A stretch of 6,595 bases of DNA from Ruminococcaceae bacterium UBA6364 (GCA_002440045.1 DJRI01000168.1:25986-32580), one strand, 5' to 3'. Positions 1 through 5,793 are shown, counted from the stretch's first letter. The notes: generated from the letters alone by a model not told the origin. Program-made: numbers and translations.

Positions 1-1
1 T

Positions 2-1000
2 AACGGCATAAAGGTCAATTACACAAACTTTGAAAGCAACGAGAATATGTATAACAAGCTTAAAGGCGGCGGCGCGAATTATGACGTAATCATTCCGTCG
101 GACTATATGATTGCGCGGCTTGTTGAAGAGGATATGCTTTTGGAGCTTGACTTTTCAAATATCCCGAATTACAAATATATTCTCGATAAATACAAAGGTC
201 TTTATTACGACCCCGACAACAAATATTCCGTTCCCTACACGGCAAGCTACACAGGGCTTATTTATAACACAAAAATGGTTGACGAAGTGCCCGACAGCTG
301 GGGCGCGCTGTGGGATGAAAAATATGCGGGCAACATACTTATGTTCAACAACCCGCGTGACGCTTTCGCAATAGCGCAGTTTTATTTGGGTCAGGACGTA
401 AACAACGCAAGCAAAGAGGATTGGGACGCCGCGCTTGCCGTTTTAAAGGCTCAAAATCCGCTTGTTTCATCATATGTTATGGACGAGGTTTTTGATAAAA
501 TGGAGGGCGGCGACGCCGCGCTTGCGCCGTATTACGTCGGCGACTTTCTTTCAATGCAGGAGAATAACCCGGACTTAGGCTTTGTTTATCCGAAAGAGGG
601 CGTAAACTATTTTGTTGACGCCATGTGCGTTCCTAAAGGCGCGCAGAATAAAGAGGCGGCAGAGCTTTATATTAACTATATGCTCTCGGAAGAAGCGGGC
701 GTTGCAAACGCAAACTATATCTGCTACGGCTCGCCGAACAGCCTTGTGCTTGAGTCGGACGATTACGAGCTTAAAAACGACCCGTATCTTTATCCCGAAG
801 AGGGCACCGTGAAATCGCAGATATTTGAAAATCTTGACAGTGAAACGCTCAATTATATGACCGGGCTTTGGAACGAGCTTAAAATTGAGGGCAATTCCAT
901 GCTTGACGCGTATATCGGGCTTTCGGTTACGGCACTTGCGGCTGTGGCATTTGCCGTATATAAAACAGTCAAAAAGAAAAAACGCGAAGCTATGTATTGA
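2..1000 (+). CDS. potD: PotD-like spermidine/putrescine ABC transporter substrate-binding protein, 5'-truncated, with C-terminal membrane helix
   Basis: The frame is open from base 2 to a TGA at 998-1000, giving 332 visible residues; the N-terminus and any signal peptide lie outside the window. PotD-family blocks are visible in order: YTNFESNENMY at the left edge, YDVIIPSDYM, VPYTASYTGLIYN, SWGALWDEKY, and NYFVDAMCVPKGAQNKEAAELYINY. The Asp in NYFVDAM aligns with the ligand-binding Asp of the WMDS stretch in E. coli PotD. The family captures polyamines outside the membrane and delivers them to PotABC. The ending is unusual. After the usual final helix (near LWNELK) there is a run of about 18 hydrophobic residues (codons 908-961) and then a basic KKKKR tail, which predicts a C-terminal membrane anchor with the tail in the cytoplasm. 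A relative binding another small solute is possible. The family call is firm and the ligand is inferred. Confidence 0.9.
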   Translation, partial: NGIKVNYTNFESNENMYNKLKGGGANYDVIIPSDYMIARLVEEDMLLELDFSNIPNYKYILDKYKGLYYDPDNKYSVPYTASYTGLIYNTKMVDEVPDSWGALWDEKYAGNILMFNNPRDAFAIAQFYLGQDVNNASKEDWDAALAVLKAQNPLVSSYVMDEVFDKMEGGDAALAPYYVGDFLSMQENNPDLGFVYPKEGVNYFVDAMCVPKGAQNKEAAELYINYMLSEEAGVANANYICYGSPNSLVLESDDYELKNDPYLYPEEGTVKSQIFENLDSETLNYMTGLWNELKIEGNSMLDAYIGLSVTALAAVAFAVYKTVKKKKREAMY

Positions 1001-1012
1001 CGGAGGTAAATT

Positions 1013-1732
1013 ATGGATACTTTAAAGCTTGAAAAAGGCTCAACCTTAATGGTTGCTCACAGGGGCTTGAGCGGAATTGAAAAAGAAAACACCATGCCGG
1101 CGTTCGTTGCGGCGGGCAACAGAAGCTTTTTCGGCATAGAGACCGATGTTCACAGAACCGCCGACGGTCAGTTTGTCGTTATTCACGACGACTCCACAAA
1201 GCGCGTTGCGGGCGTTGACTTTATTATCGAAGAGACGGATTTTGACACTTTAAGAAAAATTCAGCTTATCGACCGCGACGGCACCGAAAACAGAACGGAC
1301 CTTAAAATTCCGACGCTCAGAGAATATATAAAAACGTGCAAGCGCTATGAAAAGAAAAGCGTTCTTGAGCTTAAAAACGAGTTTTCGTTTGAGGACGTTG
1401 AAAGAGTGGTCGATATTATAAAAGAAGAGGGCTACATTGAGAACGTTATATTCATTTCGTTCTGCTTTGAAAACCTTGTAAGAATCAGAAAGATTCTTCC
1501 CGGCCACGACGTTCAGTTCCTGTTTGAGGAATACACAAGCGAAACAATTCAAAAGGTTAAAGAGCACGGCTTTGATATTGACATTCTTTATACTTCGCTT
1601 AATAAAGAGCGCATTGACGAATGTCACAGTCTCGGCATCAAGGTTAACTGCTGGATTTGCGACGACCTTAATGCGGCGAAGGAATTTGTGGAGTATGGCA
1701 TAGACTACATCACAACCGACATAATCGAATAA
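1013..1732 (+). CDS. Glycerophosphodiester phosphodiesterase (GDPD family), cytosolic
   Basis: The 239-residue protein has the GDPD hallmarks: H16-R17 in AHRG, E25-N26-T27, the metal and catalytic set E43-x-D45 (GIETDVH), H58 (VIHDD), and E119/K121 in VLELK. It ends with the barrel-closing WICDD and YITTDI strands. The family hydrolyses glycerophosphodiesters from phospholipid turnover to glycerol-3-phosphate and an alcohol. There is no signal peptide or membrane segment and the length is typical of single-domain enzymes, so it should act in the cytosol on imported or internal substrates (UgpQ-like). ATG 1013 is preceded by GGAGG at 1002-1006. The gene begins 12 bp after the PotD-like gene, so the two are probably cotranscribed; a shared substrate cannot be shown. 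Transcription should end at the hairpin at 1744-1770. The family is clear, the physiological substrate is not. Confidence 0.93.
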   Translation: MDTLKLEKGSTLMVAHRGLSGIEKENTMPAFVAAGNRSFFGIETDVHRTADGQFVVIHDDSTKRVAGVDFIIEETDFDTLRKIQLIDRDGTENRTDLKIPTLREYIKTCKRYEKKSVLELKNEFSFEDVERVVDIIKEEGYIENVIFISFCFENLVRIRKILPGHDVQFLFEEYTSETIQKVKEHGFDIDILYTSLNKERIDECHSLGIKVNCWICDDLNAAKEFVEYGIDYITTDIIE

Positions 1733-1735
1733 CAT

Positions 1736-1776
1736 AAAAAAATCCCCGCGCTGTTTTCTTCGGCGCGGGGTTATTT
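1736..1776. terminator. Two-way intrinsic terminator between convergent genes
   Basis: CCCCGCGC (1744-1751) pairs perfectly with GCGCGGGG (1763-1770) around an 11-nt loop. On the minus strand the hairpin is followed by a strong run of seven T (1742-1736), fitting termination of the ATP-grasp gene. On the plus strand the tail is TTATTT, weaker but adequate for the gene ending at 1732. It lies between the two stop codons. Confidence 0.88.
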
Positions 1777-1787
1777 GATAATGAAAA

Positions 1788-2798
1788 TTAAAGGTCGGGA
1801 ATAAGTTTTTTGTAATAAGCCCACATACCGATTTTGTCGGGCGTGTGCTCGGGCAGCTGTGAAAAGTCATAGCCGGGATAATCGTTGCCCTCAATAATTC
1901 CGGGGCCGTCGGGCGCTATGAAAACGTCCCACCCGATAAAGCGCATATCGTCAACTACAAGAGCCGCCTTTTTTGCAAGCTCAATCGCCTCTTTTACATA
2001 CGGCAGCTGATAGCCCATAAGCTTGACCTTTGTGTCGGGGTGGCAGTCAAAGTTGACAAGGCGCGACGTGTGCGCGCAGCCGCAGATTTTGCCCGTCTCC
2101 ATATCTATGGGACAGCAGATGCCGCCGTTTTCCATATTGTCAACAAACTTTCCGCCGCCGCCGAACTTTGCCGTGGCATAGGCGCAGTGGGCAACGCCGT
2201 CAACAACAACTGTGACTATTCTGTATGTATTGATTGAAAAAGGATAAATTTTTGAAAGTGCCTCGTGCTGAACTATGAGCTGTTCAATAAGACCGAACTT
2301 GCCGCTTGTAACGTAATCGTACATACTTTCAAGCGAAGAAAAGTCTGCGGCATTAAGCTTTTCTATTCCCTTGCCGCTTTCGCCCGAATAAGGCTTTGCA
2401 AAGATAATTTCCTTGTCCTCCATAAACTCTCTGAATTTATAAAGGTCCATATCCTTTACGTCAATCCATTCCCTGTGAAGAAAGTCGTTGAAAATCCGGT
2501 CGAATTCGCCCTTGTTTTCAAACATATATGAATGCTCCTGGTTGTTGAGCCTTAAAATAAGCTTTTTGTTTTTGGTGCGCGTTACATATGTTTTGCGCTG
2601 GGCGTGATTCATATTATAAAAGCCGAATATAAGGTAATCGTAATAGCCCGCGCCGTAAAGCACGATGCACAAAAGCATATCGAAAAAAACGGCAACTTTG
2701 TTTTTGCCGCATTTTTCGTGAACGCGGTCAATGCATTCAAAATATTTTTTGAAGCTTACACCGCCGAGAATGTGAAAAAACCATTTAATCTTACTCAT
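1788..2798 (-). CDS. Sugar-transfer-associated ATP-grasp family protein
   Basis: The 336-residue protein has the ATP-grasp fold of the sugar-transfer-associated family (ATPgrasp_ST). The N-terminal part ends in YYDYLIFGFY, a typical lead-in. Next come an ATP-binding Lys and glycine-rich loop (FAKPYSGESGKGIEKL), the IEQLIVQH strand, SINTYRIVTV, and the C-terminal metal and phosphate motif IGWDVFIAPDGPGIIEGNDYPGYD, where D, E and N would bind Mg-ATP. ATP-grasp enzymes ligate a carboxylate to an amine or thiol through an acyl-phosphate. This subfamily often sits in cell-surface polysaccharide loci, but its reaction is poorly defined. Here it stands alone, with its own promoter and no glycosyltransferase nearby in the window. 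ATG 2798 is chosen because of an AAGGGG ribosome binding site about 8 nt upstream and a promoter about 30 bp upstream. No membrane segment is clear. The family is confident, the function unknown. Confidence 0.87.
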   Translation of the reverse strand: MSKIKWFFHILGGVSFKKYFECIDRVHEKCGKNKVAVFFDMLLCIVLYGAGYYDYLIFGFYNMNHAQRKTYVTRTKNKKLILRLNNQEHSYMFENKGEFDRIFNDFLHREWIDVKDMDLYKFREFMEDKEIIFAKPYSGESGKGIEKLNAADFSSLESMYDYVTSGKFGLIEQLIVQHEALSKIYPFSINTYRIVTVVVDGVAHCAYATAKFGGGGKFVDNMENGGICCPIDMETGKICGCAHTSRLVNFDCHPDTKVKLMGYQLPYVKEAIELAKKAALVVDDMRFIGWDVFIAPDGPGIIEGNDYPGYDFSQLPEHTPDKIGMWAYYKKLIPDL

Positions 2799-2826
2799 CT
2801 TTTAGACCCCTTTGAAATTTGTGGTT

Positions 2827-2855
2827 ATTGTATCACAAAGCCTTGCGAAAATCAA
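2827..2855 (-). promoter_or_regulatory. Promoter of the ATP-grasp gene
   Basis: Read on the minus strand, TTGATT (2855-2850) and TACAAT (2832-2827) are separated by exactly 17 bp, a good vegetative-sigma promoter. Transcription would begin near 2820, leaving a leader of about 20 nt before the start codon at 2798. Confidence 0.75.
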
Positions 2856-2880
2856 CGGTGTTTTGCGGTAAAAAAGAGGA

Positions 2881-2910
2881 ACATTGCTAAACATCAATAA
2901 ACATCAATAA
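2881..2910. repeat. Three tandem 10-bp units upstream of the rpmG promoter
   Basis: ACATTGCTAA (2881-2890) is followed by two identical copies of ACATCAATAA (2891-2900 and 2901-2910). The first unit matches the others at 7 of 10 bases. The 10-bp period places each copy on about the same DNA face, directly upstream of the A-tract and -35 box of the ribosomal-protein promoter. It could be an activator or UP-type site, or chance in AT-rich DNA. Confidence 0.5.
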
Positions 2911-2915
2911 TAAAG

Positions 2916-2953
2916 AAAAAATACTTGACAAGAGGCTGTCCGTATGGTATAGT
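2916..2953 (+). promoter_or_regulatory. Main promoter of the rpmG-secE-nusG-rplK-rplA operon
   Basis: A consensus -35 TTGACA (2925-2930) and near-consensus -10 TATAGT (2948-2953) are separated by 17 bp. They are preceded by an A-tract (2916-2921) resembling an UP element. Transcription should begin near 2960, giving a leader of about 100 nt before the rpmG start. The 16 bases through the -35 box are identical to those of the 5S rRNA promoter in this window, which fits a strong growth-linked promoter. Confidence 0.88.
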
Positions 2954-2960
2954 AACTGTA

Positions 2961-3007
2961 CCTCTTGGAGTAGAGGGTCTTTTTTTTGCGCCGTAAAATC
3001 GCAAAAA
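2961..3007 (+). promoter_or_regulatory. rpmG leader with terminator-like hairpin and competing hairpin (possible attenuator)
   Basis: CCTCT (2961-2965) pairs with AGAGG (2972-2976) and is soon followed by eight T (2980-2987), the shape of a small terminator almost at the transcription start. The T-run can instead be captured by a second hairpin, TTTTTGCG (2983-2990) with CGCAAAAA (3000-3007), 8 bp around a 9-nt loop. CCTCTT (2961-2966) can also pair with AAGAGG (3024-3029). Mutually exclusive folds of this kind are what attenuators look like, but the first stem is only 5 bp and lies unusually close to +1. Function is inference. Confidence 0.45.
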
Positions 3008-3047
3008 CAGCCCCGTCTCAAAAAAGAGGGAGGCCAATCAAAATAAT

Positions 3048-3052
3048 GGAGG
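3048..3052 (+). promoter_or_regulatory. rpmG: Ribosome binding site that fixes the rpmG GTG start
   Basis: GGAGG lies 8 nt before GTG 3061. It decides the start of rpmG, because the frame is open further upstream to a TTG at 2986 that lies inside the leader hairpins and would add residues not found in L33. Confidence 0.9.
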
Positions 3053-3060
3053 TGCCGTTC

Positions 3061-3210
3061 GTGAGAGTTAAAATTACACTTTCCTGCACAGAATGTAAGC
3101 AACGCAATTACAACACTATGAAGGAAAAGAAAAACAACCCCGACAGGTTGGAGATGAAGAAATATTGCAGATTCTGCAAGAAGCATACTCTCCACAGAGA
3201 AACAAAGTAA
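3061..3210 (+). CDS. rpmG: 50S ribosomal protein L33
   Basis: The 49-residue protein matches L33 from end to end: [18 protein letters not shown], then [11 protein letters not shown] and [12 protein letters not shown]. The two CxxC pairs (C9/C12 and C36/C39) form the zinc ribbon, so this is the zinc-binding (C+) form. Its need for zinc often leads bacteria to keep a second, cysteine-free copy elsewhere; none is in this window. L33 binds 23S rRNA near the E site of the large subunit. The start is GTG, supported by GGAGG at 3048-3052 and by family length. It is the first gene of the operon and is followed after 11 bp by secE. In many Firmicutes a tRNA-Trp gene lies between rpmG and secE; it is absent here. 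Confidence 0.97.
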   Translation: MRVKITLSCTECKQRNYNTMKEKKNNPDRLEMKKYCRFCKKHTLHRETK

Positions 3211-3221
3211 GGAGGTAGCTT

Positions 3222-3647
3222 ATGGCTGACGAGAACAAAAAAGTCGAGTCCGAGGTTACCGCAAAAAAAGCCGCTAAGGCAAAAGAACCGAAGGCTAAAA
3301 AGCCTGCAAAGTTCAGCGCCAAACGCGCCGGCGCCGCAATTAAGCGCTGGTTTAAAGACCTCAAGGGCGAGATACACAAAATCGTCTGGCCGTCACGCCA
3401 GATGGTTCTTAAAAGCACCGGCGTGGTGCTTGCAGCTATCATAGTTATAGGCGCAGGTATTTGGATAATAGATTTTGCTATTTCCGGTGCTGTTACCGCT
3501 GTTAACAAAGCGGCAACATCGGTTACGGAAACTACCGAGGCAACAACAGAAGCCCCCTCGGCGGAAGAAGAGTCTTCCGGCGAAGAGACGAGCGCCGCGG
3601 CTGAGTCCGATACCGCAGAAGCCGAATCGACTTCCGCTGCTAACTGA
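3222..3647 (+). CDS. secE: Preprotein translocase subunit SecE with an acidic Ser/Thr/Glu-rich C-terminal tail
   Basis: The SecE core is at residues 42-90: an amphipathic cytosolic helix RWFKDLKGEIHKIVWPS, with the diagnostic VWPS at 55-58, and one membrane helix (about 67-87, VVLAAIIVIGAGIWIIDFA). SecE clamps SecY in the SecYEG protein-conducting channel. Single-helix Firmicute SecE proteins are usually about 60-75 residues, whereas this one has 141. The extra length is a Lys/Ala-rich cytosolic N-terminal region (1-41) and about 45 residues after the membrane helix, dominated by Thr, Ser, Glu and Ala (for example TETTEATTEAPSAEEESS). By SecE topology that tail should lie outside the membrane. 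GGAGGT at 3211-3216 supports ATG 3222. The nusG gene follows after 29 bp, the classic secE-nusG pairing. Confidence 0.94.
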   Translation: MADENKKVESEVTAKKAAKAKEPKAKKPAKFSAKRAGAAIKRWFKDLKGEIHKIVWPSRQMVLKSTGVVLAAIIVIGAGIWIIDFAISGAVTAVNKAATSVTETTEATTEAPSAEEESSGEETSAAAESDTAEAESTSAAN

Positions 3648-3676
3648 TTTTTACATCGGCTGTTCGGAGGTGCAAT

Positions 3677-4231
3677 ATGGCTGACGATGCAAGATGGTAT
3701 GTTGTTCATACCTATTCGGGCTATGAAAATATTGTAGCCGAAAACATTGGTAAAATCGTTGAAAACCGCAAAATGCAGGACAAAATTCTCGGCGTTATGA
3801 TTCCTATGGAAAAGGTCGTCGAGGTCAAAGACGACAAAACCGTCGAGACCGAGCGCAAGCTCTTTCCCGGATATGTCGTTGTTAAGCTTGCGGTCGAATA
3901 TGACGATGACAACCAGCCTCAGGTTCCCAACGAAACCTGGCATGCCATTCGTTACACCCGCGGTTGCACGGGCTTTGTAGGCCCCGAAAGCAAACCGGTG
4001 CCTCTTACCGAGGCCGAGGTGCAAAAGCTTGGCATTGAGAAGAAATCCGTTGAAGTGACTTATAAAGAGGGCGACCTTGTTACCGTTACTTCGGGTCCCT
4101 TTGAGGGCTTCTCGGGAGTTGTCGAAATGCTTGACGCCGAAAAGAATGTCGTACGCGTTGCGATTTCTATGTTCGGCAGAGAAACGCCTGTCGAGTTTGA
4201 GCTTGACCAGGTAGAAAGCGCGGTTGAATAA
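3677..4231 (+). CDS. nusG: Transcription termination/antitermination factor NusG
   Basis: The 184-residue protein has the expected two domains. The NGN domain (about 5-115) contains RWYVVHTYSGYE, ERKLFPGYVVVKL and IRYTRGCTGFVG. The C-terminal KOW domain (about 128-184) contains GDLVTVTSGPFEGFSGVVE and ISMFGRETPVEFELDQVE. NusG binds the RNA polymerase clamp and modulates pausing; through KOW it contacts ribosomal protein S10 or Rho. Length and motif order are normal and there is no large insertion, so this is the housekeeping factor rather than a specialised paralogue such as LoaP. GGAGG at 3667-3671 supports ATG 3677. It sits between secE and rplK as in most bacteria. Confidence 0.97.
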   Translation: MADDARWYVVHTYSGYENIVAENIGKIVENRKMQDKILGVMIPMEKVVEVKDDKTVETERKLFPGYVVVKLAVEYDDDNQPQVPNETWHAIRYTRGCTGFVGPESKPVPLTEAEVQKLGIEKKSVEVTYKEGDLVTVTSGPFEGFSGVVEMLDAEKNVVRVAISMFGRETPVEFELDQVESAVE

Positions 4232-4246
4232 CCGCATTTGTTAAGG

Positions 4247-4290
4247 TAACTGCCGTTATTACGGTTGTTATATGCAGCATATTGCTGCGT
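4247..4290 (+). other. Two consecutive hairpins in the nusG-rplK spacer
   Basis: The first hairpin spans 4248-4269: AACTGCCGT pairs with ACGGTTGTT with one mismatch and one wobble around loop TATT. The second spans 4272-4290: ATGCAGCA pairs with TGCTGCGT (one wobble) around loop TAT. It abuts the L1-type element at 4291. There is no T-run, so these are not plain terminators. With the next element they form a three-stem leader between nusG and rplK, and could be processing or regulatory structures. Confidence 0.5.
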
Positions 4291-4329
4291 GTGGGAGGAG
4301 CAAGGCGAGCTCTTGTTCCGCCATACCAC
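4291..4329 (+). promoter_or_regulatory. Probable L1-binding autoregulatory RNA element before rplK
   Basis: GTGG (4291-4294) pairs with CCAC (4326-4329). Above an asymmetric internal loop (GA on the 5' side, GCCATA on the 3' side) an 8-bp helix forms, GGAGCAAG (4297-4304) with CTTGTTCC (4312-4319). The same lower helix, GA bulge and GGA/TCC start recur before rplA at 4786-4812. Ribosomal protein L1 is known to repress its own L11-L1 operon by binding an mRNA mimic of its 23S rRNA site, a helix with an asymmetric loop. The structure is seen; L1 as the ligand is inferred. It ends 20 nt before the rplK start and may affect ribosome access. Confidence 0.68.
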
Positions 4330-4349
4330 GAATTTTGGAGGTGCAAAAC

Positions 4350-4775
4350 ATGGCTCAAAAGGTTGTAGGTCTTATTAAATTACAGATTCCCGCCGGCAAG
4401 GCAACCCCGGCACCCCCGGTCGGTCCTGCTTTAGGACAGCACGGCGTAAACATCATGGCGTTCACAAAGGAATTTAACGAGCGCACAAAGAACGATATGG
4501 GTCTTATCATTCCCGTCGTTATCACAGTTTACGCAGACCGTTCTTTCTCTTTCATCACAAAGACTCCGCCTGCTGCCGTTCTTATTAAGAAGGCTTGCGG
4601 CATTGAAAGTGCTTCCGGCACACCTAACAAAACCAAGGTTGCCAAAATCACCAGAGAGCAAGTTAAGAAAATCGCCGAAACAAAGATGCCCGACCTTAAC
4701 GCTGCAAGCATTGAGTCCGCTATGAGTATGATAGCCGGTACTGCCCGCAGCATGGGTATAGAAGTTGTCGATTAA
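4350..4775 (+). CDS. rplK: 50S ribosomal protein L11
   Basis: The 141-residue protein, the usual L11 length, has the N-terminal domain signature [20 protein letters not shown] and FNERTK. The proline hinge is [13 protein letters not shown], and the C-terminal RNA-binding domain runs to [13 protein letters not shown]11 binds the GTPase-associated region of 23S rRNA, supports factor-dependent GTP hydrolysis and is the site of thiopeptide action; it is also needed for RelA-type sensing of uncharged tRNA. The frame is open upstream, but ATG 4350 gives the canonical MAQKVVG start and has GGAGGT at 4337-4342. It lies downstream of the L1-type element and is followed by a second one 10 bp after its stop. 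Confidence 0.97.
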   Translation: MAQKVVGLIKLQIPAGKATPAPPVGPALGQHGVNIMAFTKEFNERTKNDMGLIIPVVITVYADRSFSFITKTPPAAVLIKKACGIESASGTPNKTKVAKITREQVKKIAETKMPDLNAASIESAMSMIAGTARSMGIEVVD

Positions 4776-4785
4776 ATTCTCTCTT

Positions 4786-4812
4786 GTGGGAGGAAAATTC
4801 CGATTTAACCAC
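4786..4812 (+). promoter_or_regulatory. Second probable L1-binding RNA element, before rplA
   Basis: GTGG (4786-4789) pairs with CCAC (4809-4812). GGA (4792-4794) pairs with TCC (4799-4801) around a short AAAT loop. The internal loop has GA on the 5' side (4790-4791) and GATTTAA on the 3' side. This is the same architecture as 4291-4329 with a much shorter upper helix. It ends 5 nt before the GGGAGG ribosome binding site of rplA, so binding there could directly block L1 translation. Confidence 0.65.
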
Positions 4813-4829
4813 TTATTGGGAGGTAAACA

Positions 4830-5525
4830 ATGAAACACGGTAAAAAATATAATGACAGCGCAAAGCTTATCGAAACCGGTAAGTTTTACGATACTGAAGA
4901 GGCGGTTGCGGTTGCAGTAAAAACCGGCACTGCTAAATTTGATGAAACGGTTGAAATTCACGTTCGCTTGGGCGTTGACTCTCGCCACGCTGACCAGCAG
5001 GTTAGAGGCGCGGTTATTCTGCCTAACGGAACAGGTAAAACCGTAAGAACTCTTGTTTTCGCTAAGGGCGATAAGGCTGACGCTGCTAAAGAGGCAGGCG
5101 CTGATTTTGTAGGCGCTGAGGAGCTCGTTGCCAAAATCCAGAACGAAAACTGGCTTGATTTTGATGTTGTAATAGCAACACCCGATATGATGGGCGTTGT
5201 GGGTCGTCTCGGTAAGGTTTTAGGACCGCGCGGTCTTATGCCTACCCCGAAGGCAGGTACTGTAACCCCCGATGTTGCCAAGGCTGTTACCGAGGCAAAG
5301 GCAGGTAAAATTGAGTACCGTCTTGATAAGACCAACATTATCCACTGCCCCATAGGCAAGGTTTCATTCGGCGCTGAAAAGCTCCAGGAAAACCTTGACG
5401 CGCTTATGGCTGCTATTGTTAAGGCTAAGCCGGCTTCTACTAAGGGCCAGTATATCAAGTCCTGCGTTATAGCTACAACTATGGGCCCCGGAATAAAGCT
5501 CAATGTTGCTAAGTTCGGCGCATAA
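4830..5525 (+). CDS. rplA: 50S ribosomal protein L1
   Basis: The 231-residue protein is a full-length bacterial L1. Visible signatures are [25 protein letters not shown] in the two-part domain I, and [35 protein letters not shown] and [18 protein letters not shown] in the rest. L1 forms the mobile stalk that moves deacylated tRNA out of the E site, and in many bacteria it represses its own operon. Here two leader elements with the shape of its rRNA site precede rplK and rplA. GGGAGG at 4818-4823 supports ATG 4830. It is the last gene of the operon; a GC-rich hairpin follows after 19 bp, so rplJ and rplL must lie elsewhere. Confidence 0.97.
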   Translation: MKHGKKYNDSAKLIETGKFYDTEEAVAVAVKTGTAKFDETVEIHVRLGVDSRHADQQVRGAVILPNGTGKTVRTLVFAKGDKADAAKEAGADFVGAEELVAKIQNENWLDFDVVIATPDMMGVVGRLGKVLGPRGLMPTPKAGTVTPDVAKAVTEAKAGKIEYRLDKTNIIHCPIGKVSFGAEKLQENLDALMAAIVKAKPASTKGQYIKSCVIATTMGPGIKLNVAKFGA

Positions 5526-5544
5526 GACTTTAGTTTAAAAAGCA

Positions 5545-5594
5545 TTGCGGCGGGTGAGAATTTCCGCCCGCCGCAAAAATCTTAAACTTTTTTT
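5545..5594 (+). terminator. Operon-end terminator after rplA with a displaced T-run
   Basis: TTGCGGCGGG (5545-5554) pairs perfectly with CCCGCCGCAA (5567-5576) around a 12-nt loop, a very stable stem. The base of the stem is followed by AAAAATCTTAAAC and only then by seven T (5588-5594), about 11 nt late for a textbook intrinsic terminator. It may terminate less efficiently, or act as a 3' stabilising hairpin. Confidence 0.65.
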
Positions 5595-5604
5595 GAAAAA
5601 AGTG

Positions 5605-5633
5605 TTGCATTATCCGCCGCTTTGGTGTATAAT
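5605..5633 (+). promoter_or_regulatory. Promoter of the initiator tRNA gene
   Basis: TTGCAT (5605-5610) and a perfect TATAAT (5628-5633) are 17 bp apart. They are preceded by a T7/A6 tract (5588-5601) that may serve as an UP-like element. Transcription should begin near 5640, about 18 nt before the mature tRNA. Confidence 0.85.
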
Positions 5634-5657
5634 ATATTTGTTGAGTAAGTTAAATAT

Positions 5658-5733
<76 letters not shown>

Positions 5734-5737
5734 TATC

Positions 5738-5777
5738 GAGTGTTCATAACGGATTTGAGTTATGAACACTCATTTTT
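5738..5777 (+). terminator. Intrinsic terminator of the tRNA-fMet gene
   Basis: GAGTGTTCATAAC (5738-5750) pairs perfectly over 13 bp with GTTATGAACACTC (5759-5771) around an 8-nt loop, followed by TTTTT at 5773-5777 and a further T7 at 5782-5788. Confidence 0.93.
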
Positions 5778-5793
5778 CAGCTTTTTTTAATTT

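Noticed and set aside
1250..1894. 214-codon open frame on the minus strand across the GDPD gene
   Set aside because: It crosses the convergent terminator and overlaps both GDPD and the ATP-grasp 3' end in other frames. The translation resembles no family.
2986..3060. Longer rpmG from TTG 2986
   Set aside because: The added residues lie in the leader hairpins and are absent from L33. GGAGG at 3048-3052 fixes GTG 3061.
3116..4237. 373-codon open frame on the minus strand across secE and nusG
   Set aside because: It is antisense to two firmly identified genes, has low-complexity composition mirroring their codon bias, and has no ribosome binding site or promoter.
4272..4349. Longer rplK from ATG 4272
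   Set aside because: The extension is the structured leader, and L11 starts canonically at the MAQKVVG methionine with a GGAGGT site.
4232..4349. L10 leader, T-box or metabolite riboswitch in the nusG-rplK spacer
   Set aside because: There is no T-box motif, no riboswitch core, and rplJ does not follow. The helix-internal loop-helix shared with the rplA leader fits L1 feedback better.
4431..4988. 185-codon minus-strand frame over rplK and rplA, and similar frames at 4958-5545
   Set aside because: These are shadows of ribosomal protein genes created by codon bias, with no initiation signals.
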